From: Bacteroides sp.
GTDB taxonomy: Bacteria; Bacteroidota; Bacteroidia; Bacteroidales; Muribaculaceae
Direction of reading: 5' to 3'
Assembly: GCA_014802335.1 (NCBI GenBank)
Contig: JAAVCL010000028.1
Span: forward strand, 1-64,000
DNA length: 64,000 nt
Below are positions 1-7,030 of this stretch, piece by piece (position 1 is the first letter of the stretch; the number at the start of each line of letters is the position of its first letter). Below the pieces are notes generated by a model. That model had not been told where the DNA came from. It made no database searches and saw only the letters and a list, made by a program, of their open reading frames with translations. The position numbers were made by a program, and so were the translations under genes.

Positions 1-25
1 AATCGCAAATCGGAAATGATTGCAA

Positions 26-99
26 GGCTCCTTAGCTCAACTGAATAGAGCATCTGACTACGGATCAGAAGGTTACAGGTTTGAATCCTGTAGGAGTCA
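26..99 (+). tRNA. tRNA-Arg (anticodon ACG)
   Basis: A 74-nt cloverleaf. The acceptor stem GGCTCCT pairs with AGGAGTC, with one G-T pair. The anticodon stem TCTGA/TCAGA encloses a 7-nt loop whose middle bases are ACG, which reads CGN arginine codons after inosine modification. The T arm contains GGTTTGAATCC. The discriminator base is A and CCA is not encoded, so it must be added after transcription. This is the first of two identical copies 87 bp apart. Confidence 0.96.
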
Positions 100-112
100 C
101 AAAAAATCAATC

Positions 113-186
113 GGCTCCTTAGCTCAACTGAATAGAGCATCTGACTACGGATCAGAAGGTTACAGGTTTGAATCCTGTAGGAGTCA
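113..186 (+). tRNA. tRNA-Arg (anticodon ACG), second tandem copy
   Basis: Identical in sequence to the tRNA at 26-99. The 13-nt spacer is A-rich. Both copies probably lie on one transcript that ends at the hairpin just downstream. Any protein reading frame running across these two genes is an artefact of the duplication. Confidence 0.96.
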
Positions 187-187
187 C

Positions 188-219
188 AAAAAGCGTAAGT
201 ACATTACTTGCGCTTTTTT
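188..219 (+). terminator. Rho-independent terminator of the tRNA-Arg pair
   Basis: The arms AAGCGTAAGTA and TACTTGCGCTT pair over 11 bp with one G-T pair around a CAT loop, followed by a run of six T. It begins right after the second tRNA. Confidence 0.9.
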
Positions 220-270
220 GTTTATATATGATTTTCTTATCTCTTTTTTTATCTTTTTGTCTTTTTTTGT

Positions 271-302
271 TTTGGTTCTATAAGATATTTGTATTAAATT
301 TG
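271..302 (+). promoter_or_regulatory. Bacteroidota-type promoter for the ROK kinase gene
   Basis: TTTG at 271-274 and TAAATTTG at 295-302 are separated by 20 nt. This matches the -33 TTTG / -7 TAnnTTTG consensus used by the primary sigma factor of Bacteroidota. Transcription would start near 309, leaving a leader of about 120 nt before the ATG at 428. Confidence 0.6.
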
Positions 303-427
303 TTTCTGATAATCAGAAAGACTCTCTTCATTCATCGGCAAAATTAAACTGAAGCCGTGTTTTTTTTCTATTATAAATTTTTAAATACCTGAAACTCAAT
401 TTATTAACCCAAATAACTATTAAGAAA

Positions 428-1438
428 ATGAGCAAGCCTTATGTTGTCGGTATAGACATTGGTGGTACAAACACGGTGTTTGGTCTCGTTGATGCAAGGG
501 GGCACGTGGTTGCTTCCGACTCCATCAAGACCCAAAAGCATGTTAATTTCGATGAATATATTGCAGATCTCCATGAAGGTCTCTCTCGTCTTATCAAAGC
601 TAAAGATGCGGAAGACTTGATTCAGGGTATTGGTATCGGTGCGCCTAATGCAAATTATTACACCGGTGAAATCCAGAATTGTGTGAATCTTCCATGGGGA
701 CCTATTGTGCCTTTGGCTGAAAAAGTAAGTAAAGCTTTCAACGGAATCCCGGTTGCGATTACGAATGATGCTAATGCGGCTGCTCTGGGTGAAATGACTT
801 ATGGCGCTGCACGCGGTATGAAAGACTTTATAATGATCACCCTTGGAACCGGCGTTGGTTCGGGTATCGTTATTAATGGTCAGCTCGTGTATGGATCTGA
901 CGGATTTGCCGGAGAACTTGGTCATGTTATTATGAAGCGTAATAACGGTCGTGTCTGCGGATGTGGCAGAACCGGGTGTCTTGAAGCTTATTGCTCGGCT
1001 ACCGGTGTGGCTCGTTCTGCTCGTGAATTCCTGGAAGTGCGCACTGAGCCTTCTCTCCTTCGCAATTTGCACATCGAAGACATCACTTCAAAAGATGTAT
1101 ATGATGCTGCAATGGCCGGCGACCAACTCGCTAAAGATATTTTCAAATATACCGGTGAAATCCTTGGCGAAGCATTCGCTGACATGGTGGCTTTCTCAAG
1201 TCCGCAGGCTATCATCCTTTTCGGAGGATTGGCTAAGAGCGGTGACCTTCTGCTCAAACCTCTCAAGGAAACATTTGAAAAATCTCTTATGCCCATATTT
1301 AGAGGTAAAACCCAGATTATTCTTTCCGAATTAAAGGAAAGTGATGCCGCAGTGCTGGGTGCTTCTGCTCTTGGCTGGGAAGCTCGCTATCGTTATGAAG
1401 CTCCCCACCTGGAGAAGCTGGAAGATTCAAAGCAATAA
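428..1438 (+). CDS. ROK family sugar kinase (probable glucokinase)
   Basis: A 336-residue cytoplasmic kinase that probably phosphorylates glucose or a related hexose or N-acylhexosamine with ATP. The phosphate-binding motif DIGGTN lies at residues 10-15. The catalytic aspartate is D114 in ITNDANAAALGE. GELGH (162-166) and the zinc motif CxCGxxGC (C177, C179, C184) are the ROK signature, which separates it from ROK-type repressors because no N-terminal helix-turn-helix is present. Length is typical. It stands alone between its own promoter and a strong hairpin terminator. Glucose versus N-acetylmannosamine or allose as substrate cannot be settled from motifs. Confidence 0.9.
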   Translation: MSKPYVVGIDIGGTNTVFGLVDARGHVVASDSIKTQKHVNFDEYIADLHEGLSRLIKAKDAEDLIQGIGIGAPNANYYTGEIQNCVNLPWGPIVPLAEKVSKAFNGIPVAITNDANAAALGEMTYGAARGMKDFIMITLGTGVGSGIVINGQLVYGSDGFAGELGHVIMKRNNGRVCGCGRTGCLEAYCSATGVARSAREFLEVRTEPSLLRNLHIEDITSKDVYDAAMAGDQLAKDIFKYTGEILGEAFADMVAFSSPQAIILFGGLAKSGDLLLKPLKETFEKSLMPIFRGKTQIILSELKESDAAVLGASALGWEARYRYEAPHLEKLEDSKQ

Positions 1439-1460
1439 AACTCATTTAATATAAAACCGA

Positions 1461-1506
1461 CTGACCCTGAAAGAAGTATTTACTTCTTTCAGGGTCAGCC
1501 TCTTTT
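1461..1506. terminator. Bidirectional terminator between the ROK kinase and maf genes
   Basis: A perfect 18-bp inverted repeat (1461-1478 with 1481-1498) followed by CCTCTTTTT on the plus strand. It sits between convergent genes and can serve both. The remaining 140 nt up to the maf stop codon contain nothing else I can support. Confidence 0.85.
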
Positions 1507-1641
1507 TAGGTCCCATCCATTAAAATTTCAGAATTTCAAACAAAAAGGTAATGCAAGATGCAGTTGTCACTCTGCCCGGCATGAAGAAATATATTGTATC
1601 GAGTCTTATTTCGATATTAACGGATTCGTTAGCCGTCAGTG

Positions 1642-2223
1642 TCAAAATGCCTTCAACTCGCTGTATAAGCGCTGAACAGGCAAGCCCATAACGTTATAAT
1701 AACTCCCTTTTATGCTTTCAACTGCCACACACCCAATCCATTCTTGTATTCCGTATGCTCCGGCTTTATCAAACGGTAAATAGTTATCAACATAATATTC
1801 TATATCGGCATCCGTGAGTTCGGCAAATGTCACCTCGGTGCTGACTGAAAATGTGGTGCGCTTATCCACTGTTGAGATACTGACACCGGTAACAACTTTA
1901 TGTGTCCTTCCCGAGAGCTTTTGAAGCATGGAAATTGCTTCGTCACGATCTTTCGGTTTCCCCAGAACTTCATCGTCAAGTATTACTAAAGTATCGGCCG
2001 TAATCACAAGTTCATTACCGCTGAATCTGCTCATATAGGCGTTACCCTTTAAATTCGCAAGATACTGTGGTATATCGCGCACCGGAAGATCCTCCGGATA
2101 TTTCTCATCAATTCCACCGGTGCTGATAGTGCTGAAGGGAATACGGAGTTGTTCCATTAATTCTCGTCTGCGCGGAGACTTGCTCGCCAACAGAACCTTA
2201 TATTTCTTCAATTTTTCTAACAT
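1642..2223 (-). CDS. maf: Maf family nucleoside triphosphate pyrophosphatase
   Basis: A 193-residue cytoplasmic house-cleaning enzyme. Maf proteins hydrolyse non-canonical or excess nucleoside triphosphates (dTTP/UTP or m7GTP subclasses) to the monophosphate. The N-terminal ASKSPRRRELM is the Maf substrate loop (SxR motif). The acidic motif ADTLVILDDEVLGKPKD in the middle holds the catalytic aspartate and the KPxD segment. The C-terminal GAYGIQEWIG loop is also typical. Length is normal. It is the last gene of a minus-strand cluster, 59 nt after kdsC. Confidence 0.93.
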   Translation of the reverse strand: MLEKLKKYKVLLASKSPRRRELMEQLRIPFSTISTGGIDEKYPEDLPVRDIPQYLANLKGNAYMSRFSGNELVITADTLVILDDEVLGKPKDRDEAISMLQKLSGRTHKVVTGVSISTVDKRTTFSVSTEVTFAELTDADIEYYVDNYLPFDKAGAYGIQEWIGCVAVESIKGSYYNVMGLPVQRLYSELKAF

Positions 2224-2282
2224 ATCCTATTTTATATTTAATTAGGGGCTATAAAGCATATTTTATCACCGTCCGAATTTTG

Positions 2283-2807
2283 TCACCATCCGAACGCATT
2301 GCTGTCTTTCATCCAATCACCGCGTGCTTTCATAATCTGCTCTATCACATCGCGGGCACACCCATATCCTCCCATAAATCGAGATATATACTTTGCGGAG
2401 ATTCGTGCTTCAGCGCATGCGTCACAGGGTGCGCACGGCAGTCCAACCAGACGCATGCACTCTATATCGGGTATATCGTCGCCCATATACATCACTTCTT
2501 CAGCCAGCAGTTTGTTACTTTCAAGCCATTGTTGAAGAACGGTTATCTTTTTCCCGGCGCCCATGAAGATGTCATGAACGCCAAGCGCTTCGTATCTGTG
2601 TCTTATTGCTTCACCTTTACCTCCGGTGATTATGGCAATTTTATAACCCGTTTTCGCCGCAAGTTGCAATGCATAGCCATCTTTTATATTGACCATACGT
2701 TCAGGCTCGCCCAGATTATTCATCGGTATAGTTGACGGCGACAACACTCCATCTACATCAAATACCAGTGCCCGTATTTTCTTTAAATCGTAACCTATTC
2801 CGCTCAT
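2283..2807 (-). CDS. kdsC: HAD-family phosphatase, KdsC type (KDO 8-phosphate phosphatase)
   Basis: A 174-residue HAD phosphatase that removes phosphate from 3-deoxy-D-manno-octulosonate 8-phosphate, a step in making the lipid A inner core sugar KDO. The nucleophile motif FDVDGV holds D17 and D19. IITGG is HAD motif II and GDDIPDIECM is motif IV. The short length without a cap domain, with the NIKDGYALQLA segment, is characteristic of KdsC tetramers. The start codon overlaps the stop of the upstream DUF2520 gene by 4 nt, so the two are probably co-translated. A related sugar-nucleotide phosphatase is a less likely alternative. Confidence 0.88.
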   Translation of the reverse strand: MSGIGYDLKKIRALVFDVDGVLSPSTIPMNNLGEPERMVNIKDGYALQLAAKTGYKIAIITGGKGEAIRHRYEALGVHDIFMGAGKKITVLQQWLESNKLLAEEVMYMGDDIPDIECMRLVGLPCAPCDACAEARISAKYISRFMGGYGCARDVIEQIMKARGDWMKDSNAFGW

Positions 2808-3535
2808 TTTTTTGGATGATGTGACATTATTGATAGTGATAATAAGGAATAAATATCCTGGAGTTCCGGCTCCATTTCCTCTTCAAGACGACGGCAATGT
2901 GCATCTAATATTCCTTGGTCATGTCTTACGGCAGGCCCGGTCTGCGAGGAAGCGGGACCCGAAACAGATGCCTTTCTCGTGGTCTCCATTATCAGCGGGA
3001 GAAGTGTTTTAAAATCAAGACCATGCTTGGTGAGATATTCATCTGCAAGTGTCCATAAGTGATTTGTAAAATTACAGCAAAACACTGACGCTATGTGTAA
3101 ATCTCTTCTTTTCCCGGAATCTGCCATGCTCACTCTCTTGCTTATTAATGAAGCTGAGTCTTTCAGTAACTTCTCAACTCTTTTGCTATTACCCTCAATA
3201 AAGATCGGAATTTCCGAATATTTCAACTCCACATCTTTAGAGAATGTCTGTAAAGGGTAAAATACTCCCGTGTTCCTGCAAACTCCATTCAGGGCCGAGA
3301 GGGGAGTCGTGCCTGAGGTGTGCGCAACGATAGAGTCTTTACAAACACGTGCTTTTAATTTTTTTGCAACAATTGGTATGGCATCATCTTTCACGGAAAT
3401 CAGATACAAATCACTATCCTCTCGAAGATCAGACAGTGTGTGTGGATTCACAATATTGACATCACTCTTGGAGGCAAATGCTTTTTTTAAATGACTTGCC
3501 ACATTTCCGCGTCCTATTATATCTATCTTTGTCAT
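2804..3535 (-). CDS. Rossmann-fold DUF2520 protein
   Basis: A 243-residue protein with an N-terminal NAD(P)-binding Rossmann domain (IDIIGRGNVASHL, a GxGNVA variant of the glycine motif, residues 4-16). The C-terminal helical DUF2520 region covers roughly residues 130-240. Members look like F420/NADP oxidoreductases or 6-phosphogluconate dehydrogenase-like dimers, but their substrate is unknown. The sequence AHTSGTTPLSAL near residue 70 is conserved in this family. It overlaps kdsC by 4 nt and follows the ATP-grasp-like gene by 24 nt. I give no specific reaction. Confidence 0.85.
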   Translation of the reverse strand: MTKIDIIGRGNVASHLKKAFASKSDVNIVNPHTLSDLREDSDLYLISVKDDAIPIVAKKLKARVCKDSIVAHTSGTTPLSALNGVCRNTGVFYPLQTFSKDVELKYSEIPIFIEGNSKRVEKLLKDSASLISKRVSMADSGKRRDLHIASVFCCNFTNHLWTLADEYLTKHGLDFKTLLPLIMETTRKASVSGPASSQTGPAVRHDQGILDAHCRRLEEEMEPELQDIYSLLSLSIMSHHPKK

Positions 3536-3559
3536 TTTCTTACACTCTTTCAGGAGCTT

Positions 3560-4657
3560 CTACAATAAACCTATCATTCCCATTGTGTGTCTCAAATTTA
3601 TCTCAACACAAGGATTCACCACTCCTTCGTTGGTTACAAGCAGATCTATTCCTAACGGCCCCTCGTAGGCTGGGGAAATTATTTTATCTATGGCTTCCTT
3701 CTGTGCTGACACGATTTGACTCAAATCAGATTTGGAAGATTTTACTATGATTTGTTCTAATTCTTCTTGAGTTGCCGAAATGTTCCCGTGATACTTGCCG
3801 CGCCGAGACGTGTTGAACACTGAATATCCGAGAAAATGAGTTTCACCATCTCTGCATTGCCACTCGGTTGCAAAATCAAGAGCTCTGTTATAGGCCTTTT
3901 CCATTACAACCGATCCTTGACGCTTTATGATGCCACGTATCCAAGGTTTTACATGCCGCGCTTCCAAATCGCCGCTGAAGAGAATTCCACGACCGGAACT
4001 GCTCCAAGGTGCCTTGAAATATAGCTCTTTATTTTTCTCATAGTGCTCCATGGCTTCATCAACGCTAAATATCTCTTGGGGGAGTTCAAGGCCCTTCACG
4101 AGATTGCAGGGTAGTTGCATAAAGAAATCAATTGTGGTGCGTCTGTGAGAAAGTTCCCTCAATCTCGAAATGGATTCTTCAGTAGGCAGACCATTGTCAT
4201 TACCAAAAATATCAAAAAGAAACTGACGGATGCTCAGGTTCCAACCCCATGGGCAATAATCAAACGAGCCTGTTGATTCAGATTCCGACTTCAGTGTTTT
4301 TCGGTCTAACACGGTTATCTCTTTTTCCTTGCAAATCTTAGCCAGTTCCGAATTCTCCAACTCATCCGTGAAATCATCAATCAGAAGAATCGCGTCTTCG
4401 TTACTTGCCCATAAGGCAGGGAGCAATGCCAACTCTTTTCGAAGTTTCACCACGTGTGCCGGAGGGGTGTAATATCGGCGTGCGGATGCAAGAGCATAGT
4501 CCGTGTCGGGATTGAAGATGTGCAGTTTCCTCCTGCCGGTATGCACGTTCTCTCTTTGCTCAACCTTAAGGGCTGTGTCAAAAACAGATATTTTTGACAC
4601 AGCCCTTGTGTTATCTTCATCTTTTTCTTTCGACAACTGAATTCTATTAGTCATCAA
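3560..4657 (-). CDS. Conserved Bacteroidota protein with ATP-grasp-like C-terminal half
   Basis: A 365-residue reading frame that I do not recognise as a named gene. The C-terminal third has ATP-grasp features: SSGRGILFSG resembles the phosphate-binding loop, VVMEKAYN the central strand, and GIDLLVTN followed by CVEINLR the metal-binding E-x-N motif. The recognisable protein appears to start around RRKLHIFNPDTDYALAS (residue 42 on). The first 37 residues are encoded partly by a perfect 17-bp hairpin (4568-4607) that looks like a terminator for rpoZ. A GTG at 4546 (Val38) is therefore a plausible true start, which would give 328 residues. As drawn it overlaps rpoZ by 11 nt. The substrate is unknown. 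Confidence 0.75.
   Translation of the reverse strand: MMTNRIQLSKEKDEDNTRAVSKISVFDTALKVEQRENVHTGRRKLHIFNPDTDYALASARRYYTPPAHVVKLRKELALLPALWASNEDAILLIDDFTDELENSELAKICKEKEITVLDRKTLKSESESTGSFDYCPWGWNLSIRQFLFDIFGNDNGLPTEESISRLRELSHRRTTIDFFMQLPCNLVKGLELPQEIFSVDEAMEHYEKNKELYFKAPWSSSGRGILFSGDLEARHVKPWIRGIIKRQGSVVMEKAYNRALDFATEWQCRDGETHFLGYSVFNTSRRGKYHGNISATQEELEQIIVKSSKSDLSQIVSAQKEAIDKIISPAYEGPLGIDLLVTNEGVVNPCVEINLRHTMGMIGLL
4568..4607 (-). terminator. Perfect inverted repeat at the rpoZ / ATP-grasp junction
   Basis: 4568-4584 and 4591-4607 are perfect 17-bp inverted repeats (core GGGCTGTGTCAAAAA) with a 6-nt loop. The hairpin lies 40-79 nt past the rpoZ stop. It resembles an intrinsic terminator or a small inserted palindrome, although on the minus strand no long U tract follows it. 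It falls inside the annotated 5' end of the ATP-grasp-like gene, which bears on that gene's true start. Confidence 0.6.
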
Positions 4658-4982
4658 GACGTTCTTTCTCTTTCAATGGATTTGAGAAATAAAGCTTATG
4701 TTCCAGATATTCCTGAGTGGCGATCAGTGAAGGTTTGGGAAGTTTTTCATAGAATTTTGAAATTTCTATCTGTTCCCGGTTTTCCGAAACCTCCTCAAGA
4801 TTATCGGTTGATGCAAACTCCTGAAGTTTCTTTTCGAGTTCCTTCTTTAGATCCGATGAAATCTGATTGGCACGTTTGCCAATGATGCATACGGTTTCAT
4901 AAACGTTACCCGTCTGGTCGGCCATGGCAATCATGTCGCGTGTCACAGTCGTGACAGGTGCATTCGTTTTCTTATAATCCAT
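4647..4982 (-). CDS. rpoZ: RNA polymerase omega subunit, Bacteroidota type
   Basis: A 111-residue small subunit that helps assemble and stabilise core RNA polymerase around beta prime. The segment TGNVYETVCIIGKRANQISSD (residues 25-45) matches the Rpb6/omega helix with its conserved IxxKRA core. The C-terminal half is the divergent extension seen in Bacteroidota omegas, containing ATQEYLEHKLYFSNP. It follows bamD by 92 nt, a linkage common in this phylum. Confidence 0.88.
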   Translation of the reverse strand: MDYKKTNAPVTTVTRDMIAMADQTGNVYETVCIIGKRANQISSDLKKELEKKLQEFASTDNLEEVSENREQIEISKFYEKLPKPSLIATQEYLEHKLYFSNPLKEKERLDD

Positions 4983-5074
4983 AACTTCTATTATGTTTTA
5001 TGTTGTATATAACCTTATCGGTTTTGGTTTTTTATTGGGTTTCCTTGTCAAAACAGTTTAACTGAGAAATCTGT

Positions 5075-5875
5075 TTAACGCCCGGTGTGATTTTTTGACA
5101 CTTTAAAGATGGTTTCCGCCTCTTTAAGGTGCTTGGATTCAGGATAATTATTAATGAAAGAATAATACTCATCTATAACATCCCCGTATCTGTCTGCCAT
5201 TTTTTCCGCGACACTGTTGCGAGCCATTTGATATTTTGATTTTAAAATCAAAAATTCAAAATCCTCACGATATTTCGAGTAGGGATAATCCTTGAGTGCA
5301 TTTTGTGAAACTATTACCGCCGATTCATAATTATTCCCTAAAAAGTTGCCGAGATTGTAATACAACTGTGCGTTCTGCAATTCCTTGAGCGTCAGCTTGT
5401 CTTGCATTGCAAAAATCGCCTCTTGTGCTTCGGGAACCTTTTCGCTTTTAGGAAATTTTTCAAGGAAATTTTGTAGTTCCTCAATCGCCTTTATCGTATA
5501 TGTCTGGTCAAGCTGCGGATCCGGTGAATCAAGATAAAAGCCGTATCCTGAATAAAAATTGGCTAATTCTGCAAATTTACCTTTAGGGTATCTCTGATAA
5601 TAGGTCTTGAAAAAAACATTTGCGTTGGGATAATCTTTATTCCCATAATGAGACATGCCCAACAAAAACAATGCTTCTTCTCCTTTTGCCGAACCTCGGA
5701 GAGGTGTGTAGATTTCATTTAGTATTGTAGCCGATTGAAGATATTTCTTTTCTTCGTATGCCTTTTTTGCATATTCGAACTTGTAATCAACATCCCGACT
5801 TTTTAATACTTTAGTATATTCCGAGCAGGAGGCGAGCAGGCCTGCGAGGACTATCAGAAATAGATATTTGCGCAT
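5075..5875 (-). CDS. bamD: Outer membrane assembly lipoprotein BamD
   Basis: A 266-residue periplasmic lipoprotein of the BAM complex, which inserts beta-barrel proteins into the outer membrane. The signal peptide ends in the lipobox LLASC, giving acylated Cys17. The mature protein is built of TPR repeats, visible as FEYAKKAYEEKKYLQSA, ALFLLGMSHYGNKDYPNA, and a C-terminal YPESKHLKEAE. Length matches BamD/YfiO. It is the first gene of the minus-strand cluster and has its own promoter facing that of the PASTA gene. Confidence 0.93.
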   Translation of the reverse strand: MRKYLFLIVLAGLLASCSEYTKVLKSRDVDYKFEYAKKAYEEKKYLQSATILNEIYTPLRGSAKGEEALFLLGMSHYGNKDYPNANVFFKTYYQRYPKGKFAELANFYSGYGFYLDSPDPQLDQTYTIKAIEELQNFLEKFPKSEKVPEAQEAIFAMQDKLTLKELQNAQLYYNLGNFLGNNYESAVIVSQNALKDYPYSKYREDFEFLILKSKYQMARNSVAEKMADRYGDVIDEYYSFINNYPESKHLKEAETIFKVSKNHTGR

Positions 5876-5984
5876 GAATGTAATCTAATTTTTTTGTCAC
5901 CAATGGTTGACTCCGGATGCCTCTTGAGGGCTTTTCGGCTTTTATGCCTTTTCCCCCTTTATATATAATAAGGCTATTGAATTG

Positions 5985-6016
5985 CAAAGTTAGCAAAATT
6001 TATCGAATTTTCTCAA
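5985..6016 (-). promoter_or_regulatory. Promoter of the bamD cluster
   Basis: On the minus strand TAACTTTG (5992-5985) is a perfect TAnnTTTG -7 element, with TTG (6016-6014) 21 nt upstream as the -33 element. Transcription would start about 100 nt upstream of the bamD ATG. Confidence 0.65.
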
Positions 6017-6035
6017 TTATTTCAGGTATTTTTGT

Positions 6036-6043
6036 TAACTTTG
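6036..6043 (+). promoter_or_regulatory. -7 element for the PASTA protein gene
   Basis: TAACTTTG fits TAnnTTTG and lies 20 nt before the GTG start at 6064, so the transcript would have a very short leader. No clear -33 TTTG is visible about 20 nt upstream. It is back-to-back with the bamD promoter. Confidence 0.5.
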
Positions 6044-6063
6044 AATTTCAAAAGTCATGAATT

Positions 6064-6879
6064 GTGAAAAATAATCATACAGACCATTCGTATAGTTGGG
6101 GAAGCAAGTTTATTGACCGTCACCCGGTAATGGCTAATATAGTGATTATCTTTATAATTGCCGGCCTCGGAATTTATGCAGCTTATCTGGCCACTGCCTT
6201 GTTTACCAAGCATGGCAGAAGTCTGCAGGTACCCGGTGTCGAAAACCTGAGCTATACCCAGGCTATTTCTAAGCTCCATAATGCCGGCCTTAATGTTGAC
6301 ATACGTGACTCTATTTATCGTGAGGATATGAAGCCCGGTTTTGTTATCGAACAGTTCCCGAAAGCAAATTCGTGGGTTAAACCGGGTAGAAAAATTTTCC
6401 TTTATATCAACGCCGTTCATCCCAAAGAAGTTATTCTTGATGATGACAACCATCCCAATGAGTATGCCTTGAAGGGCCTTTCTCAACGTTCAGCTTTAGC
6501 CAAGTTTGAGGAACTTGGTTTTAAAAATGTCAGAGTCGTGAAAGTTCTTGGAACAACAGACCGTGTTGTTAAAGTCCTCGCAAATGGAAAGCCTGTAAGA
6601 AAAATGCAGAAAATTTCGGTAAAATCTTCAATTGTAATTGAGGTTTCTGACGGCCGACTTATGGATATTCAAGATTCCCTCACAAATCTCGAATATCTTG
6701 ATGCTTACCGTGAATCTCAGATTTCCGATGGCTCTGAATCTTACGAAAATATTCCTGCCGAGACGTCTGAACCGGAATACATGGCTAACCCCGAACCGGA
6801 AAAAAACGAGGGTAAATCAACCCCTGAAAAAAACACTGAAGAAACCGGGATAAACCCCGATGAATCTCAATATTTTTAA
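6064..6879 (+). CDS. Membrane-anchored PASTA domain protein
   Basis: A 271-residue protein with a short cytoplasmic N-terminus and one transmembrane helix (about residues 22-44). PASTA repeats follow at about 52-120 (LQVPGVENLSYTQAISKLHNAGL) and 128-195 (LKGLSQRSALAKFEELGFKNV). The tail is acidic and rich in Pro, Glu and Asn (205-271). PASTA domains bind muropeptides or peptidoglycan strands, so a cell-wall role in the periplasm is likely. Unlike Firmicute PASTA proteins there is no kinase or penicillin-binding domain attached. The start is GTG. The nearby ATG at 6057 is out of frame and stops after five codons. rluD follows downstream. Confidence 0.88.
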   Translation: MKNNHTDHSYSWGSKFIDRHPVMANIVIIFIIAGLGIYAAYLATALFTKHGRSLQVPGVENLSYTQAISKLHNAGLNVDIRDSIYREDMKPGFVIEQFPKANSWVKPGRKIFLYINAVHPKEVILDDDNHPNEYALKGLSQRSALAKFEELGFKNVRVVKVLGTTDRVVKVLANGKPVRKMQKISVKSSIVIEVSDGRLMDIQDSLTNLEYLDAYRESQISDGSESYENIPAETSEPEYMANPEPEKNEGKSTPEKNTEETGINPDESQYF

Positions 6880-7021
6880 TATTAAGTTAGTCTTAACTTC
6901 AAAAGTTGACTTTATAGGCTTTGCAGTCGCCGAAACCGTTCAGGATATTTTCCGCTTGAAAGATATGTTTCAATCTGATTTAGAGGCGACATCTACTATA
7001 AGCGTTACTTACCACCAATAA
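6860..7021 (+). CDS. Possible 53-residue small protein between the PASTA gene and rluD
   Basis: An ATG at 6860 inside the last codons of the PASTA gene opens a 53-codon frame that fills almost the whole gap and ends 9 nt before the rluD ATG. The translation begins MNLNIFNIKLVLTSK and contains FIGFAVAETVQDIFRLKDMF, which looks protein-like, with GCC, GAA, ACC, GTT and CAG codons similar to neighbouring genes. I do not recognise the product. It could be a real small protein that couples translation of the PASTA gene to rluD, or a remnant of a longer gene. Confidence 0.4.
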   Translation: MNLNIFNIKLVLTSKVDFIGFAVAETVQDIFRLKDMFQSDLEATSTISVTYHQ

Positions 7022-7030
7022 ATTTCAATT

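Noticed and set aside
20..283. An 87-residue protein across the start of the window
   Set aside because: The frame is the two tRNA-Arg genes and their terminator read as codons; the repeated peptide reflects the tandem tRNAs.
404..1072. Long open frames antisense to the ROK kinase and other housekeeping genes
   Set aside because: They shadow well-supported genes on the opposite strand and show no family motifs.
1551..1691. A 46-codon plus-strand ORF between the ROK kinase gene and maf
   Set aside because: It overlaps the 3' end of maf on the other strand, and has no recognisable motif or promoter.
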